Numbered from the stretch's first letter, positions 42,970-53,732 are shown. The stretch: 64,000 nucleotides of DNA from Magnetospirillum sp. XM-1 (GCF_001511835.1 NZ_LN997848.1:4182001-4246000), one strand, 5' to 3'. Translations and numbers: made by a program. The notes: generated by a model not told the origin, from the letters alone.

Positions 42970-44040
42970 ATGAGCGAACTTCGTCGTCCCGTTGAAAGCG
43001 GCGTGCCGGATTCCAAGCAATTCATGCACCCCGCCTTGGTGCGCAATTACGGCAAGTGGACCCACCATGACCGCCCGCGTCCCGGCGTGCTGCGCCACGT
43101 CGCCGAAAGCGGCGAGGCGGTGTACACCGTCAAGGCCGGCACCCAGCGCCAGCTGGACGTGTTCACCATCCGCCGGCTGTGCGACATCGCCGATGCCTTC
43201 TGCGACGGCCACATCCGCTTCACCGTGCGGTCCTCGGCCGAGTTCATGACCACCGACGAGTCCAAGGTTCCGGCCCTGATCCAGCGCCTGGAGGACGAGG
43301 GCTTCCCGGTGGGCGGCACCGGCAACTCGGTGGGCTTCATCAGCCACACCCAGGGCTGGCTGCACTGCGACATCCCCGGCACCGATGCGTCCGGCGTGGT
43401 CAAGGCGCTGATGGACGAACTCGTCGACGAGTTCAAGTCCGAGGAGATGCCCAACCGCGTCAAGATCACCACCAGCTGCTGCCAGATCAATTGCGGCGGC
43501 CAGGGCGACATCGCCATCAACGTCCAGCACACCAAGCCGCCGGTGATCAACCACGCCTTGGTGGCCGGCATCTGCGAACGCCCGACGGTGATCGCGCGCT
43601 GCCCCGTGGCGGCCATCCGGCCCGCTTTGGTGGACGGCAAGCCGTCGCTGGAAGTGGACGAGAAGAAGTGCGTGTGCTGTGGCGCCTGCTATCCGCCCTG
43701 CCCGCCCATGCAGATCAACGACCCGGTCCATTCCAAGATCGCCATCTGGGTGGGCGGCAAGCATTCATCGACCCGCTCCAAGCCCATGTTCCACAAGCTG
43801 GTGGCCGCCGGTCTGCCCAACAACGCGCCGCGCTGGCCGGAAGTGGCCGAGGTGGTGAAGAAGATCCTGTCGGTCTACAAGGCCGACGCCCGGGCCTGGG
43901 AGCGCATGGGCGAGTGGATCGAGCGCATCGGCTGGCCCCGCTTCTTCGAGCTGACCGAGCTGCCCTTCACCAAGTACCACGTGGACAACTGGCGGGGCGG
44001 CCGGGCCAATCTCAACGCCTCGGCGCATCTGCACTTCTAA
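42970..44040 (+). CDS. dsrB: reverse dissimilatory sulfite reductase, beta subunit
   Basis: 356 residues. TTSCCQINCGGQGDIA gives cluster ligands next to siroheme, and CVCCGACYPPCPPM is the ferredoxin-type 4Fe-4S motif. FTVRSSAEFMTTDES is the substrate/siroheme region. It forms the alpha2beta2 enzyme with DsrA, 14 bp upstream. Confidence 0.97.
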   Translation: MSELRRPVESGVPDSKQFMHPALVRNYGKWTHHDRPRPGVLRHVAESGEAVYTVKAGTQRQLDVFTIRRLCDIADAFCDGHIRFTVRSSAEFMTTDESKVPALIQRLEDEGFPVGGTGNSVGFISHTQGWLHCDIPGTDASGVVKALMDELVDEFKSEEMPNRVKITTSCCQINCGGQGDIAINVQHTKPPVINHALVAGICERPTVIARCPVAAIRPALVDGKPSLEVDEKKCVCCGACYPPCPPMQINDPVHSKIAIWVGGKHSSTRSKPMFHKLVAAGLPNNAPRWPEVAEVVKKILSVYKADARAWERMGEWIERIGWPRFFELTELPFTKYHVDNWRGGRANLNASAHLHF

Positions 44041-44055
44041 GGGAGGGGATTGGAC

Positions 44056-44415
44056 ATGAAGTTCGCCATCCTCGTCAACGAAGGCCCCTACAACCATCAG
44101 GCCGCCGACTCAGCCTTCCAGTTCTGCAAGGCCGCCTTGGAGAAGGGCCACGAGATTTTCCGGGTGTTCTTCTATTACGACGGCGTCAACAACGCGACCA
44201 AACTGGGCGAGCCGCCCTCGGACGACCGCAACGTGACCAAGAACTGGCAGAAGCTGGCGGACGATCACAAGGTCGATCTGGTGGTCTGCGTCGCCGCCGG
44301 TCTGCGCCGCGGCATCACCGAGGCCAATCTCGCCCCGGGCTTCCGCATCTCGGGCCTGGGCCAGCTGATCGAGGCCGGCATCCATGCCGACCGTCTCGTG
44401 ACTTTCGGGGATTAA
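44056..44415 (+). CDS. dsrE: sulfur relay protein DsrE
   Basis: 119 residues. The active Cys is Cys78 in LVVCVAAGLRRG, the same place as in Allochromatium DsrE. It forms the DsrE2F2H2 hexamer that passes persulfide sulfur to DsrC. The ATG at 44056 follows GGGAGGGG. Confidence 0.95.
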   Translation: MKFAILVNEGPYNHQAADSAFQFCKAALEKGHEIFRVFFYYDGVNNATKLGEPPSDDRNVTKNWQKLADDHKVDLVVCVAAGLRRGITEANLAPGFRISGLGQLIEAGIHADRLVTFGD

Positions 44416-44419
44416 AGCC

Positions 44420-44800
44420 ATGGACGATATGGAAAGCGGCATCGTCAAGAAGTTCATGTTCATCAACCGCAAGGCCCCCCACGGCACGGTCTACGCCCTG
44501 GAAGTGCTGGAAATGGTGCTGATCTCGGCGGCCTTCGACCAGGATGTGCATCTGGCCTTCCTGGACGACGGCGTGCTGCAGATCAAGAAGGGCCAGACGC
44601 CCGCCGGCATCGGGGTCAAGAACTTCTCGCCCACCTACCGGGCGTTGGAGGGCTACGACATAGAGAAGCTGTACGTGGAGGCGGAAAGCCTGGCCGAACG
44701 CGGCCTGACCGAGGACGACCTGCTGGTCGACGTCGAGGTCCTGAGCCGCGCCGAGATGGGCAAGCTGATGGCCGAGATGGACGTGGTTCTGACGGCGTAA
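44420..44800 (+). CDS. dsrF: sulfur relay protein DsrF
   Basis: 126 residues. FMFINRKAPHGTVYALEVLEMVLISAAF and LAFLDDGVLQIKKGQ fit DsrF/TusC. There is no catalytic Cys, as expected for this subunit. It starts 4 bp after dsrE. The gap to dsrH is unusually long (114 bp) and structured. Confidence 0.95.
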   Translation: MDDMESGIVKKFMFINRKAPHGTVYALEVLEMVLISAAFDQDVHLAFLDDGVLQIKKGQTPAGIGVKNFSPTYRALEGYDIEKLYVEAESLAERGLTEDDLLVDVEVLSRAEMGKLMAEMDVVLTA

Positions 44801-44806
44801 CTCCGA

Positions 44807-44881
44807 GGGGCGCAAGCCCCGAGGCAAGGGCAAGGCCCGCCGCGGCTTATGCCGCGAAAGCCAAGGGTTTCGAAGAAACCC
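44807..44881 (+). other. three consecutive hairpins between dsrF and dsrH
   Basis: Hairpin 1: GGGGC-GCAA-GCCCC (44807-44820, GNRA-type loop). Hairpin 2: CGCGGC-TTAT-GCCGCG (44841-44856). Hairpin 3: GGGTTTC-GAA-GAAACCC (44865-44881). None has a T-run, so termination is unlikely. They may mark an mRNA processing or stability site. Confidence 0.6.
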
Positions 44882-44914
44882 GCCCGGCGATTGAGGGACA
44901 AAAGGAATCATGCA

Positions 44915-45223
44915 ATGAGCATTCTGCACACCGTCAACAAATCCCCCTTCGAGCGGTCCTGCCTCGATTCCTGCCTGGGCCACGCCCAGCCGGGCGATAG
45001 CGTCCTGCTGATGGAGGACGCGGTCATCGCCGCGCTGTCCGGCACCGCCTTCGAGGGCAAGATGGCCGATGCGGCCAAGACCATGAAGCTGCATGTCCTC
45101 GGCCCCGATCTGGCGGCCAGGGGACTGGACCCCGCAAAGGTGGTAAAAGACATTACCGTCGTGGATTACGCCGGATTCGTGGATCTGGCGGCCGGGACCA
45201 AGGCGACCAACGCCTGGCTGTAA
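44915..45223 (+). CDS. dsrH: sulfur relay protein DsrH
   Basis: 102 residues. MSILHTVNKSPFERSCLDSC has Cys20, the conserved Cys of DsrH/TusB. PGDSVLLMEDAVIAAL is typical. An ATG 6 bases earlier is closed by a stop at once, so 44915 is the start. It completes the DsrEFH hexamer. Confidence 0.95.
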   Translation: MSILHTVNKSPFERSCLDSCLGHAQPGDSVLLMEDAVIAALSGTAFEGKMADAAKTMKLHVLGPDLAARGLDPAKVVKDITVVDYAGFVDLAAGTKATNAWL

Positions 45224-45252
45224 TTCAAGAAAAGACCTGAGGAGAGAAACAC

Positions 45253-45585
45253 ATGGCTTATACCAGCAACGGCGCCACCATCGAGGCCGATGAAGAGGGC
45301 TACCTCACCGACATCAACCAGTGGAACGAGGACTTGGCCGGCCAGATCGCCAAGGACGAGGGCATCACCATGAGCCCCGAGCACTGGGAAGTGGTCAACT
45401 TCCTGCGCGAGTACTACGCCGAGTACCAGATCGCCCCGGCGGTGCGCGTGCTGACCAAGGCCATCGCCAAGAAGATGGGGCCCGACAAGGGCAACAACAA
45501 ATACCTCTACGAGCTGTTCCCCTACGGCCCCGGCAAGCAGGCGTGCAAGATCGCCGGCCTGCCCAAGCCCACCGGCTGCGTGTAG
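45253..45585 (+). CDS. dsrC: sulfur carrier protein DsrC
   Basis: 110 residues. The C-terminal arm has both redox Cys, Cys98 (QACKIAG) and Cys109 (TGCV), ten residues apart; the second is penultimate, as in true DsrC. It carries sulfur from DsrEFH to DsrAB, and its trisulfide or disulfide form is the partner of the DsrMKJOP complex. GAGGAGAG lies before the ATG. Confidence 0.97.
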   Translation: MAYTSNGATIEADEEGYLTDINQWNEDLAGQIAKDEGITMSPEHWEVVNFLREYYAEYQIAPAVRVLTKAIAKKMGPDKGNNKYLYELFPYGPGKQACKIAGLPKPTGCV

Positions 45586-45602
45586 CGGATACTGTCCGCA
45601 GC

Positions 45603-45662
45603 CGTCATGGCCGGGCTTGACCCGGCCATCCATGGACCCCCGGGCCACGCCCGGGGGTGACG
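45603..45662. repeat. two-hairpin palindromic element, copy 1
   Basis: Hairpin A: GGCCGGG-CTTGA-CCCGGCC region; hairpin B: CCCCCGGGCCACGCCCGGGGG; ends GTGACG. It lies between dsrC and dsrM. It is the most divergent of four copies and ends 15 bp before the dsrM start. Confidence 0.8.
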
Positions 45663-45677
45663 AGGAAGGGTGCCGTC

Positions 45678-46403
45678 GTGACGATCTTTTTCGCCATTCT
45701 CTTCAGCGTCTCGAGCCTGGTCCTGGTGGCCGGGCTGGCCATGAAGATCGCCCAATACGCCAAGACGCCGGCGCCCTTGAAGATTCCCACCACCCCGGCG
45801 CCGCTCACCAAGGGCGGCGTGGCCCTGCGCCTGGGCCGCGAGGCGGTGCTGTTCGAAAGCCTCTATCGCGCCAACCGGCTGCTGTGGCTGTTCGCCATTG
45901 TCTTCCACTTAGGCCTGGCCGTGGTGCTGATCCGCCACGGCCGCTATTTCCAGGCGGAAATCGGCTTTCTCACCGGGCTGGTCCAGCCCCTGGCCCAGCC
46001 GGCCGGGCTGGCCATGGTGGCGGGCCTTAGCCTGCTGCTGGCCCGGCGCCTCGTCTCCGAACGGGTGCGCTACGTCACCCGGCCCTCGGACATCCTGATG
46101 CTGGTCCTGCTGCTGGGCATCGGGGTGACCGGCATGGCCATGAAATGCGTCGTCCACACCGACATCGTCACGGTGAAGGCCTTCTTCACCGGCCTGATGG
46201 GGTTCGAGCTGCGGCCGCTGCCCGCCGACCCGCTGCTGGGTCTTCACCTCCTGCTGGTCTGCCTGCTGATGATCGTCTTCCCGTTCTCCAAGCTGCTGCA
46301 CGCGCCGGGCCTGTTCTTCAGCCCGACCCGCAACCAGACCGATAATCCGCGCGAAGTGCGCCATCTGGCGCCCTGGGCCGCCAAGCTGGAAGAGAGGGGC
46401 TAG
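45678..46403 (+). CDS. dsrM: DsrM, heme b membrane subunit
   Basis: 241 residues, about five membrane helices. His residues on helices (FAIVFHLGLAVVLIRHG, CVVHTDIV, LLGLHLLLVCLL) can bind two hemes b, as in NarI-like DsrM. GAGGAAGGG before the GTG at 45678 supports this start over an earlier GTG (45657) that lies in the palindromic element's tail. It is the membrane quinone-side part of DsrMKJOP. Confidence 0.94.
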   Translation: MTIFFAILFSVSSLVLVAGLAMKIAQYAKTPAPLKIPTTPAPLTKGGVALRLGREAVLFESLYRANRLLWLFAIVFHLGLAVVLIRHGRYFQAEIGFLTGLVQPLAQPAGLAMVAGLSLLLARRLVSERVRYVTRPSDILMLVLLLGIGVTGMAMKCVVHTDIVTVKAFFTGLMGFELRPLPADPLLGLHLLLVCLLMIVFPFSKLLHAPGLFFSPTRNQTDNPREVRHLAPWAAKLEERG

Positions 46404-46406
46404 ACC

Positions 46407-47909
<1,503 letters not shown>

Positions 47910-47957
47910 CAACAACGAGAAGGACCGTCCCAACAGAAGAACCCATCCCCTGTTCAT

Positions 47958-48017
47958 CGTCATGCCCGGGCTTGACCCGGGCATCCATGGACCCCCGGAT
48001 CAAGTCCGGGGGTGACG
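47958..48017. repeat. two-hairpin palindromic element, copy 2
   Basis: Hairpin A: GCCCGGG-CTTGA-CCCGGGC (with CAT and ATC flanks); hairpin B: CCCCCGGATCAAGTCCGGGGG; ends GTGACG. It lies between dsrK and dsrL. Confidence 0.85.
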
Positions 48018-48066
48018 GGAAAGGGAAACGGTCAAAAGGGACGGAACAACGAGAGGGAGAGCCCGC

Positions 48067-50016
48067 ATGGCCGCCAAAGCCGAGACCACCACCGAGGGAC
48101 GGAATTACCGCCGCTACAAGGATGGCGATTCCCAGCCCCAGCACTGGCAGGAAGAGATCTTCAAGGCCGGCTGGTCGCACAAATGCCCGACCTATGTGCT
48201 GAGGACGCCGCCCTGCTCGGGCTCGTGCCCCTCGGGTCACGACATCCGCGGCTGGCTGGACATCGTGCGCGGCGTGGAAAAGCCCCCGGCGGGCATGGCC
48301 TGGCAGGAATACGCCTTCCGCCGCATGACCGAGGCCAACCCCTTCCCCGCCATCATGGGCCGCGTCTGCCCGGCGCCGTGCGAAAGCGGCTGCAACCGCA
48401 ACATGGTCGAGGAACACGTCGGCATCAATTCGGTCGAACACCATATCGGCGACTGGGCCATCGCCAACAAGCTCACCTTCCCCAAGCCCGAGCGCGAGAC
48501 GGGCAAGCACGTCGCCGTGGTGGGCGGCGGCCCGGCCGGCCTGTCGGCGGCCTATCACCTGCGCCGCGCCGGCCATGCGGTGACGGTGTTCGAGGAAAAG
48601 GCCGAGCTGGGCGGCTATGTCCGCTACGGCATCCCCGGCTACCGCACGCCGCGTGAAGTGCTGGACGCCGAGATCAACCGCATCCTGAACATGGGCATCA
48701 CCGTGCGCGCCAAGTGCCGCATCGGCACCGACATCACCGTGTCGGAACTGGAAGAGAAGTTCGACGCCATCTTCTGGGGCATCGGCACCCATGCGGGCCG
48801 CGGCCTGCCCATTCCCGGCTGGAAGGACACCGTCAACTGCGTGTCGGGCGTCGCCTTCCTGAAGGCCTTCAACGAAGGGCGCCTGCAGCACGTTCCCGGA
48901 CGCATCATCGTGGTGGGCGGCGGCGACACCTCCATCGACGTGGCCTCGGTGGCGCGCCGCCTGGGTCATATCGACAAGGTCTCCGAGCAGGACCGCGCCG
49001 ACAACGTCATCTTAGGCCACGTGGCCCACGACGTGGCGGCCACGGCGCGCCGCGAAGGCGCGACTGTCACGCTGACCTCGCTGTTCCCGGTGGAGAAGAT
49101 GTTTGCCGCCCAGCGCGAGATCGACGACGCCAAGCGTGAAGGCGTCGACATCCGGGGCGGCATCATGCCGCTGGAAGTGATCAAGGGGCCGGACGGCCGC
49201 GCCGTGGGCCTCAAGCTCTGCCAATGCACCATGGAGGGCACCACCCCCAAGCCGGTCGAGGGCACCGAGTTCACCCTGGACGCCGATCTGGTGGTCTCCG
49301 CCATCGGCCAGGCGGGCGACCTGGCCGACCTGCCCGAGATGGACAACGGCAAGGGCTTCATCAACGCCGACAAGGCCTATCGCGTGCCGGGCAAGCCCAA
49401 GCACTTCGTGGGCGGCGACGTGGTCAAGCCGCATCTGCTCACCACCGCCATCGGCCATGGCCGCGTGGCCTCGGCCGGCATCGGCGAGTTCCTGGAAACC
49501 GGCGACGTGGCGAAAAGGCCCAAGGTGGACGTGCATCACTTCAACCTGCTGGCCAAGCTGCACGAAAGCAACCTGGACCCGGCCCATTACGAGCCCGGCC
49601 CGGTGCGCGGCACCTTCGAGGCCAAGTTCGCCGTCCACAATTTCGAGAACCGGGCGGCGGCCGAGATCATCCCCCACGACGACCTGTATCTGGGGCACTT
49701 CACCCGCACGGCGCGCCACCACCGCCACGAGGTGCATATCGACGCCGACAAGGTGATCGGCAATTTCGACGAGCGCCTGCTGCTGCTCACCGATGCCGAG
49801 GTGGTGGACGAGGCCAAGCGCTGCATGTCCTGCGGCCTATGCTTCGAATGCGACAATTGCGTGGTGTTCTGCCCGCAGACCGCCGTCAGCCGGGTCAAGA
49901 AGAGCGAGCGCACCACCGGCCGCTATGTGGAAACCGACTATTCCAAGTGCATCGGCTGCCACATCTGCAAGGACGTCTGCCCCACCGGCTACATCCAGAT
50001 GGGGCTGGGGGAATAG
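48067..50016 (+). CDS. dsrL: DsrL, NAD(P)H:acceptor oxidoreductase
   Basis: 649 residues. The N-terminal Cys region (CPTYVLRTPPCSGSCPSGHDIRGW), FAD site (VAVVGGGPAGLSAAYHLRRAG), NAD(P) site (IIVVGGGDTSIDVASVARRLG) and C-terminal ferredoxin part (CMSCGLCFECDNCVVFCPQTA, CIGCHICKDVCPTGYI) are all present. It links electrons from rDsrAB to NAD+. It is the marker gene of oxidative dsr pathways. GAGAGGGAGAG precedes the ATG. Confidence 0.96.
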   Translation: MAAKAETTTEGRNYRRYKDGDSQPQHWQEEIFKAGWSHKCPTYVLRTPPCSGSCPSGHDIRGWLDIVRGVEKPPAGMAWQEYAFRRMTEANPFPAIMGRVCPAPCESGCNRNMVEEHVGINSVEHHIGDWAIANKLTFPKPERETGKHVAVVGGGPAGLSAAYHLRRAGHAVTVFEEKAELGGYVRYGIPGYRTPREVLDAEINRILNMGITVRAKCRIGTDITVSELEEKFDAIFWGIGTHAGRGLPIPGWKDTVNCVSGVAFLKAFNEGRLQHVPGRIIVVGGGDTSIDVASVARRLGHIDKVSEQDRADNVILGHVAHDVAATARREGATVTLTSLFPVEKMFAAQREIDDAKREGVDIRGGIMPLEVIKGPDGRAVGLKLCQCTMEGTTPKPVEGTEFTLDADLVVSAIGQAGDLADLPEMDNGKGFINADKAYRVPGKPKHFVGGDVVKPHLLTTAIGHGRVASAGIGEFLETGDVAKRPKVDVHHFNLLAKLHESNLDPAHYEPGPVRGTFEAKFAVHNFENRAAAEIIPHDDLYLGHFTRTARHHRHEVHIDADKVIGNFDERLLLLTDAEVVDEAKRCMSCGLCFECDNCVVFCPQTAVSRVKKSERTTGRYVETDYSKCIGCHICKDVCPTGYIQMGLGE

Positions 50017-50018
50017 GG

Positions 50019-50399
50019 ATGCTGGCTCGGCTGCTGTTGGGAGTGCTGTTGATGGTGAGCGCGGCGGCGGCTTCGGCCTTCGCCGCCGACCTGCCCCACT
50101 GGCCCAAACCCAAGGGCGAGGCCTGCATCGCCCCCAACGAGGTGATGCGGCGCGACCACGCGGACATGCTGAAGCACCAGCGTGACGACACGCTGCGGCT
50201 TGGTATCCGGGGCGCCAAGGCGTCGCTGAAGGCCTGCGTCGAGTGCCACGCCGCCACCGATTCTGCGGGCAAGGTACTGCCGGTCAACGATCCCGGCCAG
50301 TTCTGCCAGTCGTGCCATTCTTACGTGGCGGCCAAGCCCGATTGCTTCGAATGCCACGCCGCCACGCCCAAATCCCCGGTCAGGGAGGCGTCGCGATGA
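50019..50399 (+). CDS. dsrJ: DsrJ, triheme cytochrome c
   Basis: 126 residues. A signal peptide (about 1-22, ending AFA-ADLP) is followed by three CxxCH motifs: CVECH, CQSCH and CFECH. It is the periplasmic heme subunit of DsrMKJOP. It starts 2 bp after dsrL and overlaps dsrO by ATGA. Confidence 0.95.
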   Translation: MLARLLLGVLLMVSAAAASAFAADLPHWPKPKGEACIAPNEVMRRDHADMLKHQRDDTLRLGIRGAKASLKACVECHAATDSAGKVLPVNDPGQFCQSCHSYVAAKPDCFECHAATPKSPVREASR

Positions 50400-51097
50400 C
50401 CGAACTGTCCCGCCGCCAGGTGATCCTTGCCTCGGGCGCGGTGCTGGTCGCCGCCCCTGCTCTTGCCCGCGCACCGGGCGAGCCGGCGTCGGCGCGGAAC
50501 CGCTGGGCAATGCTGATCGACACCGCCAAATGCGGCGCCGAATGCACCGTTTGCGTCGAAGCCTGCAAGACGGAAATGGGTCTCGCCGGCCATGACCGGC
50601 CGCTGACCGACGCCCAGTACGTGCGCAAGGTCAACCTGCGCGACCCCGCCACCGGGGCGGCCCACTCGCTGCCGGTCATGTGCCAGCACTGCGCCAAGCC
50701 GGCTTGCGTCGACGTCTGCCCCACCGGCGCCTCCATGAAGCGGGCCGACGGCATCGTGCTGGTGGACCGTCACATCTGCATCGGCTGCCGCTATTGCATG
50801 ATGGCGTGCCCCTACAAGGCGCGCTCCTTCGCCCACGAGGACCAGAAGGGCCAGCAGCCCCACCTGCCCCGCGGCAAGGGCACGGTGGAGGGCTGCACGC
50901 TGTGCGTCCACCGCATCGACGAGGGACGCCCGCCGGCCTGCGTCGAGGCCTGCGCGGCAAAGGCCAAGGGCGCCATGCTGTTCGGGGATTTGAACGACCC
51001 CAAGTCCGAGATTGCGCAACGGGTGGCGCGCGAGGCCACCACCCGCATCCGCGCCGATCTGGGGCTGGAGCCCGCCATCCGGTACCAGGGGATCTGA
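50396..51097 (+). CDS. dsrO: DsrO, periplasmic ferredoxin subunit
   Basis: 233 residues. A Tat-type signal (SRRQVILASGAVLVAAPALA) is followed by four 4Fe-4S groups: CGAECTVCVEAC, CQHCAKPACVDVCPTG, CIGCRYCMMACPY and CTLCVHR/CVEAC. It links DsrJ and DsrP on the outer face of the inner membrane. Confidence 0.95.
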   Translation: MTELSRRQVILASGAVLVAAPALARAPGEPASARNRWAMLIDTAKCGAECTVCVEACKTEMGLAGHDRPLTDAQYVRKVNLRDPATGAAHSLPVMCQHCAKPACVDVCPTGASMKRADGIVLVDRHICIGCRYCMMACPYKARSFAHEDQKGQQPHLPRGKGTVEGCTLCVHRIDEGRPPACVEACAAKAKGAMLFGDLNDPKSEIAQRVAREATTRIRADLGLEPAIRYQGI

Positions 51098-51100
51098 GCC

Positions 51101-52312
51101 ATGAGCACCACCACCACCTACACCCAGGTGCGCCCCTACACGCGGGGCTGGCTGGCCCTGATGGCGGGCCTTGGCGCCGTGATCTTGGTGGCGCTGGGCG
51201 CCGTCTTCCACATGGAGCACCAGGGCCATTGGGTCACCGGCATGACCAATCAGGTGGTGTGGGGCGTGCCCCACGTCTTCGCCGTGTTCCTGATCGTCGC
51301 GGCTTCCGGCGCGCTCAACGTCGCCTCCATGGGTTCGGTGTTCGGGCGGGGTGATTACCAGCCGCTGGGCCGCCTGTCGGCCCTGCTGGCGGTGGCGCTG
51401 CTGGGGGGCGGCCTCGCCGTGCTGGTCCTCGATCTCGGGCGGCCCGACCGCCTGTTCGTCGCCATGACCCATTTCAATTTCAAGTCCATCTTCGCCTGGA
51501 ACGTCATCCTCTATTCCGGCTTCATGGCCGTGGTGGGCGTCTATCTGTGGACCATGATGGACTGGCGGGCCAAGCGCTTCTACAAGCCGGCCGCCCTGGC
51601 CGCCTTTCTCTGGCGGCTGGTCCTGACCACCGGCACCGGGTGCATCTTCGGCTTCCTGGCGGCGCGCGAGGCCTATGGCGCGGCGGTGATGGCGCCGCTC
51701 TTCATCGCCATGTCCTTCGCCTACGGCCTGGCGGCGTTCATCCTGGTCCTGTCGGTGTCGTTCAAGATGACCCGGCGCCCGCTGGGCGACGATTTGTCCG
51801 CCCGGCTGGTGCGCCTGCTGGGCCTGTTCGTCGCCGCCAATCTCTATTTCACCGCGCTCCATCACGTCACCCAGCTGTATTTCGCCGGACGCGGCGGGGT
51901 GGAAGCCTTCATCCTGTGGAACGGCGGCCTTCACACCACCCTGTTCTGGGTGGGTCAGGTGGGCCTGGGCGGCATCGCCCCCCTGGCCATCGCCTATGGC
52001 GGCTGCGGCCATGCGGCCCGCAAGCGCGCCATGATGGCCTCGATCCTGGTGGTGCTGGGCGGACTGGCTCAGGTCTGGGTGATCATCATCGGCGGCCAGG
52101 TCTGGCCGCTGGACCTGTTTCCCGGCATGGAGGCGTCGTCCACCTTCGCCGACGGCCACGTCCACGCCTATGCCCCCAGCGCCTGGGAAGTGATGCTGGG
52201 CCTGGGCGGCATGGCCATCGCCCTGGCCATCGCCACCCTGGGCATGACGGCGCTTCGTCTGCTGCCGCAACAATTGGGGACGACAACCGAATCGGGCTGT
52301 CGTCACAACTAG
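51101..52312 (+). CDS. dsrP: DsrP, NrfD-type quinone subunit
   Basis: 403 residues, about ten membrane helices. VWGVPHVFAVFLIVAASGALNVASM, LVLDLGRPDRLF and FAWNVILYSGFMAVVGVYLW are NrfD-family features. It is the membrane quinone-binding partner of DsrO. It is the last dsr gene here; dsrN is absent. Confidence 0.95.
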   Translation: MSTTTTYTQVRPYTRGWLALMAGLGAVILVALGAVFHMEHQGHWVTGMTNQVVWGVPHVFAVFLIVAASGALNVASMGSVFGRGDYQPLGRLSALLAVALLGGGLAVLVLDLGRPDRLFVAMTHFNFKSIFAWNVILYSGFMAVVGVYLWTMMDWRAKRFYKPAALAAFLWRLVLTTGTGCIFGFLAAREAYGAAVMAPLFIAMSFAYGLAAFILVLSVSFKMTRRPLGDDLSARLVRLLGLFVAANLYFTALHHVTQLYFAGRGGVEAFILWNGGLHTTLFWVGQVGLGGIAPLAIAYGGCGHAARKRAMMASILVVLGGLAQVWVIIIGGQVWPLDLFPGMEASSTFADGHVHAYAPSAWEVMLGLGGMAIALAIATLGMTALRLLPQQLGTTTESGCRHN

Positions 52313-52436
52313 GCATATATGGCGAACCACAAACTGAAGTATGGATTTATTAACAATTTATTGATGTTTGCGCCAATCCATGACCATTCTGATCGTAGGG
52401 TTATGGGCATAATCATCACTTCCCGGGGGGGAGAGT

Positions 52437-53708
52437 GTGAGCGCAAGCATCAAAGCCCGCAAAGGGCCAGAGCCGCAGAAGGACGACGGGCTGGACGTAG
52501 TGCGCGATACCTTGCGCACCCAGGTCGCGGACATCCTCCGAGTCAATATCGGACAGCTTTCCACCGTTGCGCCGCACGAGGTCTACGACCACGTGCTGAA
52601 CACGCCTGGGCTGCTGCACGAATGCTTCCAGGTGTTCCGCAACCAGCCTGACCTGTTCCGCAAGATCGTCATGCGCAGGGACAAGCGTCCCATCACCGCC
52701 GGCGACGAGGAAATGTGGTGCGGCCGCACCCTGGACCACGTGGTGGCGCTGGTGGTGCGGGCCTCGGCCAAGCGCTATTTCCGCGAGGCCATGCCGGCCC
52801 CCGAGGCGCCGCCCATCGTGGTCCAGGCGCCGTCGCTGCTGCACAAGACCGCCATCAAGCTGGGCATCAAGAAGCCCGTCCACCGCGCCCCCGTCGCGGC
52901 GCCCAAGGGACCGGGCGACAAGCTCTACGAGGTCTTCCGCGACAATTTGCGCTACGAATGGCAGGCCCAGCTGATCCCCAGCTATTCGACCCTGCATCCC
53001 AGCACGGTGCGCGTCCTGGGGCCGCGCATCCTGAAGCTGCGCGAATCGGCGCAGATCGACATCCTGGCGGCCGAGGGGCTGGGGCCCGACGGGCGCCTGC
53101 CGCTGCTGCTGGAAGACGCCAGACGCCTGCGCGCCGTGGACGGCAGCATCGATTCCAACGCCCTGATGGAAGCCTTCACCAAGCAGGGCCTGGACGCCGT
53201 GTTCACCGACATGGACGAGGTGGCGCTGCGCAAGGCGGTGTCGCAGATCGCCGTCATGGAGAACAAGGCGGTGGACATGATCTTCCCCGCCATGGAATAC
53301 GCGCTGAAGCCGGTGACGGTGTTCCTGTTCACCGCCTATACCCGGCTGGAGATGAAGGGCTTCCGCCAGGCCTTCGGCCCCCACTGCGCCCTGTGGGCGG
53401 TCCAGAAGCTGGCCAAGCATCTGGAGACCCAGCGTCCCTGGCCGCGTTCCATGCCCGGCATGAAGTCGGCCACCCTGGCGGCGCTGGCCTACGCCATCGA
53501 CCTGGACAGCGGCATGCCGGCCAGCGCGCCGGTGCGCCCCGCGCCGCAAGCGGTGAGCGGCGTGCCCAGCAACGCCGCTGTGCCCTCCATGGCCTCGGCC
53601 CCGCCGCCCCTTCCGCCCTCGCTGAAGAAGCCGGCACCCAAGTCCAACGCCGATCTGGAGCGCGCCTCGCGGCGGGCCAAGCCGTTGTCCTCGGCCGGGG
53701 CGCGGTAG
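52437..53708 (+). CDS. conserved hypothetical protein downstream of dsrP
   Basis: 423 residues from a GTG preceded by GGGGGGGAGA. It is soluble. HEVYDHVLNTPGLLHECFQVFRNQPDLFRKIVMRRD and VALRKAVSQIAVMENKAVDMIFPAMEYALKPVTVFLFTAYTRLEMKGFR are coherent helical parts. The C-terminus (about 365-423) is low-complexity Pro/Ala. No family recognised. It begins 124 bp after dsrP on the same strand; it is not DsrN, R or S. An AT-rich gap before it suggests its own promoter. Confidence 0.75.
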   Translation: MSASIKARKGPEPQKDDGLDVVRDTLRTQVADILRVNIGQLSTVAPHEVYDHVLNTPGLLHECFQVFRNQPDLFRKIVMRRDKRPITAGDEEMWCGRTLDHVVALVVRASAKRYFREAMPAPEAPPIVVQAPSLLHKTAIKLGIKKPVHRAPVAAPKGPGDKLYEVFRDNLRYEWQAQLIPSYSTLHPSTVRVLGPRILKLRESAQIDILAAEGLGPDGRLPLLLEDARRLRAVDGSIDSNALMEAFTKQGLDAVFTDMDEVALRKAVSQIAVMENKAVDMIFPAMEYALKPVTVFLFTAYTRLEMKGFRQAFGPHCALWAVQKLAKHLETQRPWPRSMPGMKSATLAALAYAIDLDSGMPASAPVRPAPQAVSGVPSNAAVPSMASAPPPLPPSLKKPAPKSNADLERASRRAKPLSSAGAR

Positions 53709-53732
53709 ACCGTAAAGTCTTAACCCATTGAC

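Noticed and set aside
45657..45677. Earlier GTG start for dsrM
   Set aside because: It lies in the tail of the palindromic element, while the GTG at 45678 has a GAGGAAGGG ribosome site at proper spacing.
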